Positions 25,944 to 35,119 of a DNA stretch of 64,000 nt are shown here, piece after piece. A program made the position numbers and the translations under genes. Location: positions 496,001-560,000 of the forward strand of contig NZ_PYWK01000001.1 in assembly GCF_003049645.1 (NCBI RefSeq). Direction: 5' to 3'. The stretch comes from Metasolibacillus fluoroglycofenilyticus (GTDB lineage: Bacteria > Bacillota > Bacilli > Bacillales_A > Planococcaceae). Under the pieces are notes generated by a model. It ran no database searches. It saw only the letters and a list, made by a program, of their open reading frames with translations, and was not told the origin of the DNA. Numbering within the stretch: position 1 is the stretch's first letter; each line of letters begins with the position of its first letter.

Positions 25944-26300
25944 ATGGAACAAGCACAGATAAACGAATTGAAAAATAGTTATTATGAATACATAGCAAAA
26001 ATTCCTCAAGGGCTTCAAACAATTATTAATTTATTAGTGAATAATGAATTAGAGAAAGTATTTAATAGTATTGCAGATTTAGCAGAGGGCATCGAGTTTT
26101 TATTGAAAGTTGAACAAGCCTTTAAAGAACAAGGGATTTTTACTAATAGCCGTATTGCGGAGGCGATAACTATTTTTAAAAACCTTAATGATAGTTTAGT
26201 TAATGAAGACTTTATTTTATTAAAAGATTTAGTGGAATACGAATTGATTCCTATCTTTTCGAGTGCATCAGAATGGGTATTCCAAGAAGAGGTAAAGTAA
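25944..26300 (+). CDS. Small helical protein between flagellin and maf
   Basis: Not recognised. 118 residues, acidic, all predicted helix (ELKNSYYEYIAKIPQGLQTI, IADLAEGIEFLLKVEQAF). ATG at 25944 is eight bases after AAGGTGG; an upstream GTG overlaps this ribosome site. The maf gene starts one base after its stop, so it heads the glycosylation operon. A chaperone or adaptor for flagellin or Maf is a guess from position and helical character only. Confidence 0.65.
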   Translation: MEQAQINELKNSYYEYIAKIPQGLQTIINLLVNNELEKVFNSIADLAEGIEFLLKVEQAFKEQGIFTNSRIAEAITIFKNLNDSLVNEDFILLKDLVEYELIPIFSSASEWVFQEEVK

Positions 26301-26301
26301 T

Positions 26302-28140
26302 ATGTTGATTGACAATAAACGTATTTTACAGTCTAAAAACAAACAATTAGTTCAGAAACTAGAGCAATATGAAAATCGCTTTTGCGAAGTGAGTGATGCA
26401 AAAACAGGTATTTCTACACTCATTGTGACAAAGGGAGATCAGAAAATATTTTATCATAGCCGGTATAACCCTATGCAGGAAGCGAAAGCAATTTTATCTA
26501 ATCAATTGAATGAGGAAATTGAGTATGTATTGTTAATTGGTGTTGGCTTAGGTTATGTTGTGCAAGAGCTTATTGAACAGCGTTCCGATGTTCGTTTCTC
26601 CATTTATGAGCCGAATTTAGATGTTTTAAGTTGCTTTTTAAATACTTTCAATTTATCGAAAGTTCGTTCGAAAAATTTTGAGCAATTATTTAGTCATCCA
26701 TCAGAATTGACAAATTTAAATAAGCTTTATAATGATTTGGCAGAAGATAGGGCACAAATTATTATTAGTCCAATTGCTAATACATTATATGCTAATGAAA
26801 TTAAACAATTTATAGGTGGTTTTAAGAATTATTTAACATCATATAAAGATAGTACGATTACTGATTTAAGATTTCAGGCGAGATGGACAATTAACTCGAT
26901 TGTAAATTTTGCTGAAATATTAAAATCGCCAAACTTTTTTAAACATATTGACCTTAAAAAACTAGAAAATAAGCCCGTTTTAATCGTGGCAGCAGGTCCT
27001 TCACTAAATGATGAGATAGAAAATATTAGGCTGATTAAAGAGCAGGGAAAGGCTTATATATTTGCAGTAGGTTCAGCGATAAACACATTAATAAAAAATC
27101 ATATTTTGCCAGATGCATTATTTAGCTATGATCCAACACCTAAAAATGCCGAGGTTGTAAAAAGGGTGAAGGAATTAGAGCTAGATATCCCTTTAATTTT
27201 CGGTTCATCTATTGGATTTGAAGTATTAAAAAATTATCCAGGAAAGAAAGTGCATTTCTTTACATCACAAGATTCAATTAACAGTAATCTTATTAACCAT
27301 AATAGCCATGTCATTATTCCAGATGCTCCGACGATTGCAGCCATTGCTTTATATATTGTTGGTGGTATTAAGATGGGACCGGTTATGTTAGTAGGGCAAA
27401 ATCTCTCAATTACAAAGGAAAAAACATATGCGGATGGCATCGACTATATAGATGATGCTGACGTAACAGAAGATAAGCTAAAAGCGTATAAGGTAGCTAC
27501 AAGCACGACTGGTGATGAAATTTACACAGGAAGCGGGTATCTCTCAATGAGGGATGTTATTCAATTTTATATTAAGCAAGTAGGACTAGAGAAGAATGTG
27601 TTTAATACTACGAAAAATGGACTACCTATTGAAGGAGCGCCCTTTGTGCCGCTAGAATCGTTACTTGAAACACATTTGCAAGAAAATAATATTGTAGATT
27701 CATCCATTTTCGATGTAGAAAACGATTATAATATTGAAGACACACTTAATCGTTTTAAACAATATGAAAATTATTTTGATGCATTAATTGAGGATTTTAA
27801 AAAGCTTGTAGCCGTTGATAAGCAGATACAAGAGGCCTATAGTAAGAAGCTTATTAATAATACACAAAGCTATTTTAATGAATTCGATAAATATTTTAAT
27901 CGAATTGAAAAAAATCCGTTTTTCCTACAAACATTGGCACCTATTACGCGCACACAGTATAAACAATTAGTCGATAAATCGGATGGGGTGCGCTTTGAAA
28001 AGCGACCATTAAAAAAAATGGAGAAATATATTAATGTTTATTCGAAATACATTCGTACAATGTATGTTGGAATTGTCCAAATCCAACCAGCATTTGGCGA
28101 ATTAAAAAAATCTGACTTATTTAAAAAGGAAGATGCATAA
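26302..28140 (+). CDS. maf: Motility accessory factor, flagellin nonulosonic acid transferase (Maf)
   Basis: Transfers CMP-activated pseudaminic or legionaminic acid onto Ser/Thr of flagellin in the cytoplasm before export. The 612 residues comprise an N-terminal Rossmann-like region, the central DUF115/MAF_flag10 domain at about 215-400 (KPVLIVAAGPSLNDEIENI, FAVGSAINTLIKNHILPDALFSYDP, MLVGQNLS) and a helical C-terminal part. The stop and the next start overlap as TAATG. Proximity to hag and to a complete CMP-nonulosonate pathway supports the role. Confidence 0.9.
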   Translation: MLIDNKRILQSKNKQLVQKLEQYENRFCEVSDAKTGISTLIVTKGDQKIFYHSRYNPMQEAKAILSNQLNEEIEYVLLIGVGLGYVVQELIEQRSDVRFSIYEPNLDVLSCFLNTFNLSKVRSKNFEQLFSHPSELTNLNKLYNDLAEDRAQIIISPIANTLYANEIKQFIGGFKNYLTSYKDSTITDLRFQARWTINSIVNFAEILKSPNFFKHIDLKKLENKPVLIVAAGPSLNDEIENIRLIKEQGKAYIFAVGSAINTLIKNHILPDALFSYDPTPKNAEVVKRVKELELDIPLIFGSSIGFEVLKNYPGKKVHFFTSQDSINSNLINHNSHVIIPDAPTIAAIALYIVGGIKMGPVMLVGQNLSITKEKTYADGIDYIDDADVTEDKLKAYKVATSTTGDEIYTGSGYLSMRDVIQFYIKQVGLEKNVFNTTKNGLPIEGAPFVPLESLLETHLQENNIVDSSIFDVENDYNIEDTLNRFKQYENYFDALIEDFKKLVAVDKQIQEAYSKKLINNTQSYFNEFDKYFNRIEKNPFFLQTLAPITRTQYKQLVDKSDGVRFEKRPLKKMEKYINVYSKYIRTMYVGIVQIQPAFGELKKSDLFKKEDA

Positions 28141-29135
28141 TGAAAATATTAGTCACAGGAGCCGATGGTTTTATCGGTTCGCATTTAACAGAGCAACTAG
28201 TACGTGAAGGACATGATGTGCGAGCTTTTTGCTATTATAATTCATTTAATTCATGGGGGTGGCTAGATCACGCATCTCGGGAGATTAAATCACAGCTAGA
28301 CGTATTTACAGGTGATATTCGTGACCCCTATGGTGTAAAGGAAGCAATGAAAGGCTGTACACATGTATTAAATTTGGCGGCACTGATTGCAATTCCATAT
28401 TCTTATCATTCACCAGCAACTTATGTTGACACAAATATTAATGGTACATTAAATGTTGTACAGGCAGCGCGTGAGCTAGGTGTGGAAAAAGTAGTGCATA
28501 CATCTACAAGTGAGGTTTACGGAACAGCGCTTTATGTACCTATCGACGAAAATCATCCATTACAAGGGCAGTCGCCATATTCAGCATCAAAAATCGGGGC
28601 AGACCAAATGGCGCTATCTTTTTATCGCTCATTTGATACACCTATATCGATTATTCGCCCATTTAATACGTATGGTCCACGCCAATCAGCACGTGCGGTA
28701 ATACCAACAATCATTAGCCAGCTGGCTAATGGTGCGGACACGATTAGGCTTGGTGCAATTAGTCCAACCCGAGATTTTAACTATGTAAAAGATACGGTAC
28801 AGGGTTTTATTTCTGTTATGAAATCTGAAAAAGCGATTGGTGAAGTCATTAATATTGGCTCTAATTATGAAATATCAATTGGTGAAACAGCTGAAATGAT
28901 TGCCGACATTCTCGGTGTGAATTTAACAATTGAAACAGATGAGCAGCGTCTCCGCCCAGAGAAAAGTGAAGTAGAGCGACTTTGGGCAGCGAACCAAAAA
29001 GCGAAGAATTTACTTGACTGGGAGCCACAATATGGTGGCAAGGAGGGCTTCCGTCGAGGTTTAGAAGAAACGATTGAATGGTTTACAAATCCAAAAAATT
29101 TATCTCAATATAAGGCGGATGTATATAATATATGA
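28140..29135 (+). CDS. legB: NAD-dependent 4,6-dehydratase LegB
   Basis: First dedicated step of legionaminic acid synthesis: GDP- (or UDP-) GlcNAc to the 4-keto-6-deoxy sugar. The 331-residue short-chain dehydrogenase begins with the NAD motif TGADGFIGSHL, has the active-site Ser/Thr region HTSTSEVYGTA and the YSASK catalytic pair (Tyr/Lys), and the family IRPFNTYGPRQSARAVIPT segment. It overlaps maf by one base and legC by four, so the whole set is translationally coupled. Confidence 0.88.
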   Translation: MKILVTGADGFIGSHLTEQLVREGHDVRAFCYYNSFNSWGWLDHASREIKSQLDVFTGDIRDPYGVKEAMKGCTHVLNLAALIAIPYSYHSPATYVDTNINGTLNVVQAARELGVEKVVHTSTSEVYGTALYVPIDENHPLQGQSPYSASKIGADQMALSFYRSFDTPISIIRPFNTYGPRQSARAVIPTIISQLANGADTIRLGAISPTRDFNYVKDTVQGFISVMKSEKAIGEVINIGSNYEISIGETAEMIADILGVNLTIETDEQRLRPEKSEVERLWAANQKAKNLLDWEPQYGGKEGFRRGLEETIEWFTNPKNLSQYKADVYNI

Positions 29136-30286
29136 ATAATCAATGGATACAATTTGCAGAGCAAGTAAGACAACTGTATGGCAAAGATTTTGTACCATTA
29201 CATGAGCCAACATTTAACGATAAAGAGCTGGAGTATGTAACTGATTGTATAAAAACAGGCTGGGTATCTTCTGTTGGTGCTTATGTAACAAAATTTGAGG
29301 AAGAGCTTGCGAAATTTGTCGGTGTGAAGCGTGCTGTAGCAGTTGTCAATGGAACGGCAGCACTGCATATTGCATTAAAAGTAGGGGGGGTAGAGGCAGA
29401 AGACGAGGTGCTGATGCCTTCGCTTACTTTTATTGCAACAGCAAATGCCATAAGCTATTGTAGCGCCATTCCTCACTTAGTGGATGTACATGAGGACACA
29501 ATGGGGATGGACCCATTTAAGCTGGAGAAGTACTTACAAGAAATTGCTGAAGTACGAGGCAATGAATTATACAATAAGCAGACAAACCGCCGCATAAAGG
29601 CATTAGTGCCAATGCATACATTTGGCCATGCAGCCCATTTAGATGAGCTTGTGGCATTAGCTAATAAATATCATTTAGTGCTTGTGGAAGATGCGGCAGA
29701 ATCTTTAGGCACTTATTATAAAGGCAAGCATACAGGTAGCTTTGGAAAAGTGAATGCGATGAGCTTTAATGGCAATAAAATCATTACAACTGGTGGAGGC
29801 GGTGCCATTTTAACAGACGATGACGCACTAGCTAATTATGCTAAGCATTTAACGACAACTGCTAAAGTACCGCATAAATGGGAATACGCACATGATGAGG
29901 TGGGCTATAATTATCGTATGCCAAATATGAATGCAGCACTTGGCTGTGCGCAATTAGAAAAGTTGGAGCAGTTTTTAGTCCAAAAAAAAGCATTAACGAG
30001 CAAATATGAGGAGCTTATCGCTCAGTTAGATGGTGTGACATTATTTACAGAGCCAGCGCATAGCAACAGTAACTACTGGCTACAAACATTAAAGTTAGAT
30101 GCTTCATTAGAACGTGATCAGGTTTTAGCTTTTTTAAATGAGCAAGGTGTTATGAGTCGCCCAATTTGGCGACCGATGCATGAGCTGGATATGTACAAGC
30201 ATTGTCCAAGTACGGATTTGACTGTGACGAATGAGTTGAAAAAGCGCATAGTGAATATAGCAAGTACGCCAGTTGAGGTGAAATAG
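29132..30286 (+). CDS. legC: PLP-dependent sugar aminotransferase LegC
   Basis: Adds the 4-amino group to the LegB product, using PLP and glutamate. 384 residues in the DegT/DnrJ/EryC1 fold: EPTFNDKELEYVTDCIKTGWVSSVG, the GTAALHIAL PLP phosphate loop, the VEDAAESLGTYY aspartate motif and the Schiff-base lysine in MSFNGNKIITTGGGG. The ATGA overlap with legB fixes the start. The next gene begins directly after its stop. Confidence 0.9.
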   Translation: MNNQWIQFAEQVRQLYGKDFVPLHEPTFNDKELEYVTDCIKTGWVSSVGAYVTKFEEELAKFVGVKRAVAVVNGTAALHIALKVGGVEAEDEVLMPSLTFIATANAISYCSAIPHLVDVHEDTMGMDPFKLEKYLQEIAEVRGNELYNKQTNRRIKALVPMHTFGHAAHLDELVALANKYHLVLVEDAAESLGTYYKGKHTGSFGKVNAMSFNGNKIITTGGGGAILTDDDALANYAKHLTTTAKVPHKWEYAHDEVGYNYRMPNMNAALGCAQLEKLEQFLVQKKALTSKYEELIAQLDGVTLFTEPAHSNSNYWLQTLKLDASLERDQVLAFLNEQGVMSRPIWRPMHELDMYKHCPSTDLTVTNELKKRIVNIASTPVEVK

Positions 30287-31441
30287 ATGAAACGTAAAAT
30301 ATGTGTAGTAACTGGCACAAGAGCAGAATATGGTCTATTATATTGGCTAATAAAGCGTCTATATGAGGATACAAATGTGGATTTGCAGATTATTGCGACA
30401 GGAATGCACCTTTCACCGGAATTTGGATTGACTGTAAAGCAAATAGAGCAGGATGGCTTTAAAATTGATGAAAAATTGGAAATGCTATTATCCAGTGATA
30501 CGCCAACCGCAATTGCAAAATCGATAGGTTTAGGGGTTATCACTTTTTCCGATGCTTTAAGTAGATTAAATCCAGATATTATGGTGGTATTAGGTGATCG
30601 TTTTGAAATTTTTTCAGCAGCGCAAGCAGCTATGATTTTGCGTATTCCGATTGCTCATATACATGGTGGAGAATTAACAGAAGGACTGATAGATGAGTCG
30701 ATTCGTCATTCAATCACTAAAATGTCGCAAATACATTTTACTGCTACAAATGAGTATCGTGAGCGTGTTATACAGATGGGTGAACAGCCAAATACAGTTT
30801 ATAATGTTGGCACTTTAGGTTTAGAAGGAATAAAAAATATAAAGTTACTTTCAAAAGAAAAATTATCTGAAAGTATCAATTTTAAATTAAATAAATATTT
30901 CCTTGTTACGTTACACCCAACAACATTAGAAAGTGGAACTGCTGAATGGCAAATCAAATCGCTATTAAAAGTATTAGATACCTTCCCGAAGCACCAAGTC
31001 ATTTTTACAAAAACAAACGCTGATACTGATGGGCGAATTATTAATCAATGTATTGAAGAATATGTACTAGAAAATTCAACGAGGTGCTGTGTATTTGATT
31101 CATTAGGACAACTAAGATATTTAAGTGCAATTCAGCATTGTGAAGCTGTAATAGGTAATTCATCAAGTGGATTATTAGAAGTGCCATTTTTGAGAAAGCC
31201 TACAGTAAATATTGGAATTCGCCAGGGGGGGCGCTTAAAGGCTAAATCGGTTATTGATTGTGATTTTAACATTAATAATTTAACTGATGCAATTAGTAAA
31301 GCGATTTCTAATGATTTCAATAAACAAATACAGCATATAGAAACGTTATATGCTGTGGGGAGTACATCAGAACAAATTGTAAAGATATTAAACGAGATTG
31401 AAGTGGAGAATATTTCAATAAAGAAATTTTATGATTTATAG
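30287..31441 (+). CDS. legG: Hydrolysing UDP-GlcNAc 2-epimerase family, NeuC/LegG
   Basis: Removes the nucleotide and inverts C2 to give the 2,4-diamino-2,4,6-trideoxy-mannose precursor (role known for LegG/NeuC). 384 residues with the GT-B fold: VTGTRAEYGLLYWLIK, the GDRFEIFSAAQAA motif, AHIHGGELTEGLIDESIRH catalytic segment and the NSSSGLLEVPFL, KPTVNIGIRQGGR nucleotide site. It starts at the base after the legC stop. A divergent paralogue lies at 33286. Confidence 0.88.
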   Translation: MKRKICVVTGTRAEYGLLYWLIKRLYEDTNVDLQIIATGMHLSPEFGLTVKQIEQDGFKIDEKLEMLLSSDTPTAIAKSIGLGVITFSDALSRLNPDIMVVLGDRFEIFSAAQAAMILRIPIAHIHGGELTEGLIDESIRHSITKMSQIHFTATNEYRERVIQMGEQPNTVYNVGTLGLEGIKNIKLLSKEKLSESINFKLNKYFLVTLHPTTLESGTAEWQIKSLLKVLDTFPKHQVIFTKTNADTDGRIINQCIEEYVLENSTRCCVFDSLGQLRYLSAIQHCEAVIGNSSSGLLEVPFLRKPTVNIGIRQGGRLKAKSVIDCDFNINNLTDAISKAISNDFNKQIQHIETLYAVGSTSEQIVKILNEIEVENISIKKFYDL

Positions 31442-31451
31442 AGGTTTAAAT

Positions 31452-32333
31452 ATGAAAGTATTATTTATGGGGTGTGTAAAATCAAGTTTAAGATTTTTAG
31501 AAGCCTTGTATTTTAAAACAGAGGCAGAAATAGTTGGAGTAGTAACAAAAGTACAATCTGATTATAATGCTGATCACGTGTCATTACATTCTTTTTGTAA
31601 TGAAGAGGAAATAGATTGGTTAGATTATCAAAATAATGATCAGTTAGCTCAATGGGTGAAGTTAAAGTGTCCTGATATTATTTATTGCTTTGGATGGTCA
31701 TATTTATTACCTAAAGAAGTTTATTCTATTCCTAAATTGGGGGCAGTTGGTTATCATCCAACACTATTGCCTCAAAATAGAGGGAGGCATCCTATTATTT
31801 GGACGCTTGTTTTGGGGTTAAAAGAAACAGGATCCACTTTTTTTTATTTAGATGATTTACCAGATTCAGGTGCAATTTTAAATCAGAGAAAACTCCATTT
31901 AGATGATTATGAAACAGCTAGTACTCTTTATAGTAAGCTTTTAAATGTTGGGGAGCAACAAGTTGTAGAACTAACAAATGACTTTATTAAAGGGACTTTA
32001 AAACCTATTGTTCAAGATGAGGAAAAGGCAACTTATTGGAGAAAACGGGGGGAATTAGATGGTAAAATAGATTGGCGTATGAGCTCACAAATGATTATAA
32101 ACCTTATAAATGCGTTATCAAAGCCCTATGGGGGGGCGCATTTTGAGTATTATGGTAAAAAAATAAAAGTATGGCGGGCAGAGGAGGTTGAATATAGTAA
32201 TATAGATAACCTAATACCAGGCGAAATAGTAGATTTTGGTGACAGTTTTTTTATAATTAAAACATCTGACAAACTATTGAAAATAGTAGATTATGAAGGC
32301 GATTTTGTGGTCAATAAAATTAAATATTTGTAG
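31452..32333 (+). CDS. Formyltransferase-family protein
   Basis: A 293-residue protein with a methionyl-tRNA formyltransferase-like fold, probably modifying an amino sugar of the nonulosonate pathway. It shows GYHPTLLPQNRGRHPIIW and GSTFFYLDDLPDSGAIL, matching the SLLP-x-x-RG and TG-x-T...D-x-GDI motifs. The usual Asn-x-His catalytic pair reads Gly-Tyr-His, so the Asn is missing; see findings. ATG at 31452 follows AGAGG; the upstream ATG at 31431 lies inside legG. Base composition is more AT-rich than in legB and legC. Confidence 0.75.
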   Translation: MKVLFMGCVKSSLRFLEALYFKTEAEIVGVVTKVQSDYNADHVSLHSFCNEEEIDWLDYQNNDQLAQWVKLKCPDIIYCFGWSYLLPKEVYSIPKLGAVGYHPTLLPQNRGRHPIIWTLVLGLKETGSTFFYLDDLPDSGAILNQRKLHLDDYETASTLYSKLLNVGEQQVVELTNDFIKGTLKPIVQDEEKATYWRKRGELDGKIDWRMSSQMIINLINALSKPYGGAHFEYYGKKIKVWRAEEVEYSNIDNLIPGEIVDFGDSFFIIKTSDKLLKIVDYEGDFVVNKIKYL

Positions 32334-32363
32334 TTTTTTATTACAAAGGAGGATAAATTACAT

Positions 32364-33296
32364 ATGGAATTAAAATTATTGAATGCGGAAGAATATGAAT
32401 ATTATTTAGAATCGCTTAACAAATTATTTAGTATGACTTTTGAAAGAGAAATTCACCCAGAATATTTAAGATGGAGATATTTACAAAATCCCTCAGAAGA
32501 TTTATTGGTAGCAGTAGCTATTGAAAATAATGAAATTGTAGCAAATTATTCTGCATCACCATGTAGTATAATTTTTAATGGGCAAACATATAAAACAGCA
32601 CTTTCAATGACTACTATGACGCACCCTGAATACAATGGTAGAGGCTTATTTACTAAGTTAGCCGATTTATTATATTTAGAAATGAAAAAGAGGGGCTATA
32701 GTTTAATTTGGGGATTTCCAAACAACAATTCCCATGGTATTTTTAAGTCTAAACTAGGGTGGGAGGATATTTATGAAATCCCAACATTTAAATTAGAATT
32801 ATCTAAAACAAGAGATATTTTAATAGAAAAAACATATACACTTGAGTTGGATAATACTTTTGAAAATTTTAAAGCTTATCCAATAAGAAGAAAAATTCAA
32901 GTCGAAAAAAGTAAAGAATTTTATAAGTGGAGGTATACTAATAATCCTATTAATGAATATTTTAATTGCAATTTAAAGTACCTAGAAGAATATAAAGCAA
33001 ATATAGTATATAAAAACTTTGGAGATAGTGTTGATATTGTTGAAATTGAAGGAGAATCTGATGAGTTTAAATTAATTTTATTACAAAAATTAATTCTAGA
33101 ATTAAAAGATCAAGGAAAGAGAGATATAAATTGCTGGTTAAATATAAGTGGTAATCTACATAACCTATTAGAAAGAATAGGATTTTATAATACATCTCCA
33201 ATAACTTATTTCGGTGGTAAAAATTTAGGTGGAAATCTAGAAATCTGTAACTATAAAATATGGGATATTTCAATGGGAGATTCTGATGTCTATTAG
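32364..33296 (+). CDS. GNAT-family N-acyltransferase
   Basis: A 310-residue acetyltransferase-like protein, possibly the N-acylating enzyme for a diamino sugar. The N-terminal half has GNAT features: LRWRYLQNP, a beta-strand pair up to LSMTTMTHPEYNGRGLFTKL (acetyl-CoA loop of the R/Q-x-x-G-x-G/A kind) and a following helix. A second RWRYTNNP-like motif at about 190 suggests a duplicated fold. AAAGGAGG lies before ATG. It is the most AT-rich gene of the operon. Confidence 0.7.
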   Translation: MELKLLNAEEYEYYLESLNKLFSMTFEREIHPEYLRWRYLQNPSEDLLVAVAIENNEIVANYSASPCSIIFNGQTYKTALSMTTMTHPEYNGRGLFTKLADLLYLEMKKRGYSLIWGFPNNNSHGIFKSKLGWEDIYEIPTFKLELSKTRDILIEKTYTLELDNTFENFKAYPIRRKIQVEKSKEFYKWRYTNNPINEYFNCNLKYLEEYKANIVYKNFGDSVDIVEIEGESDEFKLILLQKLILELKDQGKRDINCWLNISGNLHNLLERIGFYNTSPITYFGGKNLGGNLEICNYKIWDISMGDSDVY

Positions 33297-34458
33297 AAAA
33301 ATAGTTGCTTTTACAGGGATTAGATCTGATTATGACTTATTGAGTAGATTTTATAAAAAAATTCTTGATACAGATGGTTTTGAATTGAAATTAATAGTTG
33401 GTGGTGCACACCTTTCAAAACGAATGGGTTACACAATACAAGAAATTATAAATGATGAAATTCCAATCCTATCTAGAGTGGAATCCTTATTAGATTCTGA
33501 TAGCTTTTCTAGTAGGGTAAAATCTCTATCAATTTTAATGCAAAGTTCCACCGATATAATAGCTGATTATAATCCAGATTTAATAATTGTAGTAGGAGAT
33601 AGGGAAGAAGTTCTGGTTGGAGCAACTATAGGAACATATTTGAAAATTCCTGTTGCGCATTTTTTTGGTGGGGATCATACTACTGGGGGACATGTTGATA
33701 ATCCTATTCGGCATGCAACTTCTAAATTAGCGAATATTCATTTTGTCTCTAATCGATTTTCAGAGCAAAGATTGTTAGCAATGGGTGAAGAAAAAAGAGG
33801 GATTTTCAATATTGGAAGCCCTTCATTGGACAAATTTAAAGATACTGTGTATATGAGTAAAACTGAAGTTTTAGGAAAACTAGGTATCCCAAATAATTTT
33901 AATGAGTATGCTTTATTAATTTTCCATCCGGAAGCTGGTGACGAGAGAAAATCAGGTGAATACTTAAATAATATATTACATGTATTGGAAGAAAAGAATA
34001 TATTTACCTTTGTTAGTTATCCTAATTCTGATGGAGGCTATTCAGAAATTATCAGCGTTTTGGAAAAATACAAGTATGATGAAAATTTTTATATATACAA
34101 AAATCTACCAAGAGAAATTTTTGTGAATGTATTTAGAAATTGTTCATTTGTGATAGGAAACTCTAGTATGGGAATTTATGAAGCTCCTTTGTTAAAAAAG
34201 CCAGTAATTAATATAGGGAATCGCCAAATAGGGAGATTCACTACTTCAAATGTACAATTTATTGGGACTGATAAAGTGTCAATAACTCAAGCAATATTAA
34301 AACTAGATGATAAATCTTATCAAGAAAAATTGAAAAATATAGAATCTATATATGGAGATGGAAATTCTTCGGAACGGGCAATAGAAATATTGAAGCAAAT
34401 GGATTTCCGTGAATATCTATATAAAAAATATGATCCTTTAGGAGTTACTTATGAATAA
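33286..34458 (+). CDS. Second NeuC/LegG-like hydrolysing epimerase
   Basis: A 390-residue paralogue of the protein at 30287 with the same landmarks (FTGIRSDYDLLSRFYKK, VVGDREEVLVGATIG, AHFFGGDHTTGGHVDNPIRH, NSSMGIYEAPLLKKPVINIG) but clearly diverged, for example Phe-Phe in place of Ile-His before GG. It overlaps the GNAT gene by 11 bases. Two epimerases in one operon suggest two sugar products or a replaced step. Confidence 0.8.
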   Translation: MSIRKIVAFTGIRSDYDLLSRFYKKILDTDGFELKLIVGGAHLSKRMGYTIQEIINDEIPILSRVESLLDSDSFSSRVKSLSILMQSSTDIIADYNPDLIIVVGDREEVLVGATIGTYLKIPVAHFFGGDHTTGGHVDNPIRHATSKLANIHFVSNRFSEQRLLAMGEEKRGIFNIGSPSLDKFKDTVYMSKTEVLGKLGIPNNFNEYALLIFHPEAGDERKSGEYLNNILHVLEEKNIFTFVSYPNSDGGYSEIISVLEKYKYDENFYIYKNLPREIFVNVFRNCSFVIGNSSMGIYEAPLLKKPVINIGNRQIGRFTTSNVQFIGTDKVSITQAILKLDDKSYQEKLKNIESIYGDGNSSERAIEILKQMDFREYLYKKYDPLGVTYE

Positions 34459-35119
34459 AAAAATAGTTATAGTAACCCCACATCCAGATGATGAAACATT
34501 GGGATGTGGAGGTACTATTTTGAAAAATATTGAACGGGGTTATAAAGTTATCTGGTTGATTATAACGAAAGCTGGAAATTTTGTATCAAATGAATGGAAA
34601 GATAAAAGAGCTAGGGAAATAAAGCGTGTAACAAGGCTTTATAAATTTGAGAAGACAATTGAACTAAACTTTGAAGCTGCTGCATTAGACCAAGTTTCCT
34701 GTAGCAGATTAATCGCGGGAATTAGTGAGGCATTTAAAGAAATTCAACCAAATATTGTTTATGTACCCTATCCAAGTGATATTCATTCGGACCACAAGGC
34801 TGTATTTGATGCAACAATGGCTTGCACAAAATGGTTTAGATACCCTTCAGTTGAGAAAGTATTTGCTTATGAAACACTTTCTGAAACAGACTTTACAATT
34901 AATCCTGATGCAAATAATTTTAGACCAAATGTTTTTGTAAATATTGATAAGTTTTTAGACAAAAAAATAGAAATTATGAATATTTATGAATCGGAAGTGA
35001 GTGACTTTCCATTTCCCAGAAGCGAAAAAGCAATTAGAGCGTTAGCACATATAAGAGGAGCAGCAAGTGGCTATGAAGCAGCAGAAGCATTTATGCTATT
35101 AAAGGAGAGAGTTGAATGA
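34451..35119 (+). CDS. PIG-L family sugar deacetylase
   Basis: Zinc-dependent removal of N-acetyl groups from an amino sugar (LmbE/PIG-L family). 222 residues with the metal motif TPHPDDETLGCGG near residue 10 and the second ligand region PSDIHSDHKAVFDA. It overlaps the epimerase by eight bases. In this context it could clear an N-acetyl so that another acyl group can be placed by the formyltransferase or GNAT protein; that is inference. Confidence 0.85.
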   Translation: MNKKIVIVTPHPDDETLGCGGTILKNIERGYKVIWLIITKAGNFVSNEWKDKRAREIKRVTRLYKFEKTIELNFEAAALDQVSCSRLIAGISEAFKEIQPNIVYVPYPSDIHSDHKAVFDATMACTKWFRYPSVEKVFAYETLSETDFTINPDANNFRPNVFVNIDKFLDKKIEIMNIYESEVSDFPFPRSEKAIRALAHIRGAASGYEAAEAFMLLKERVE

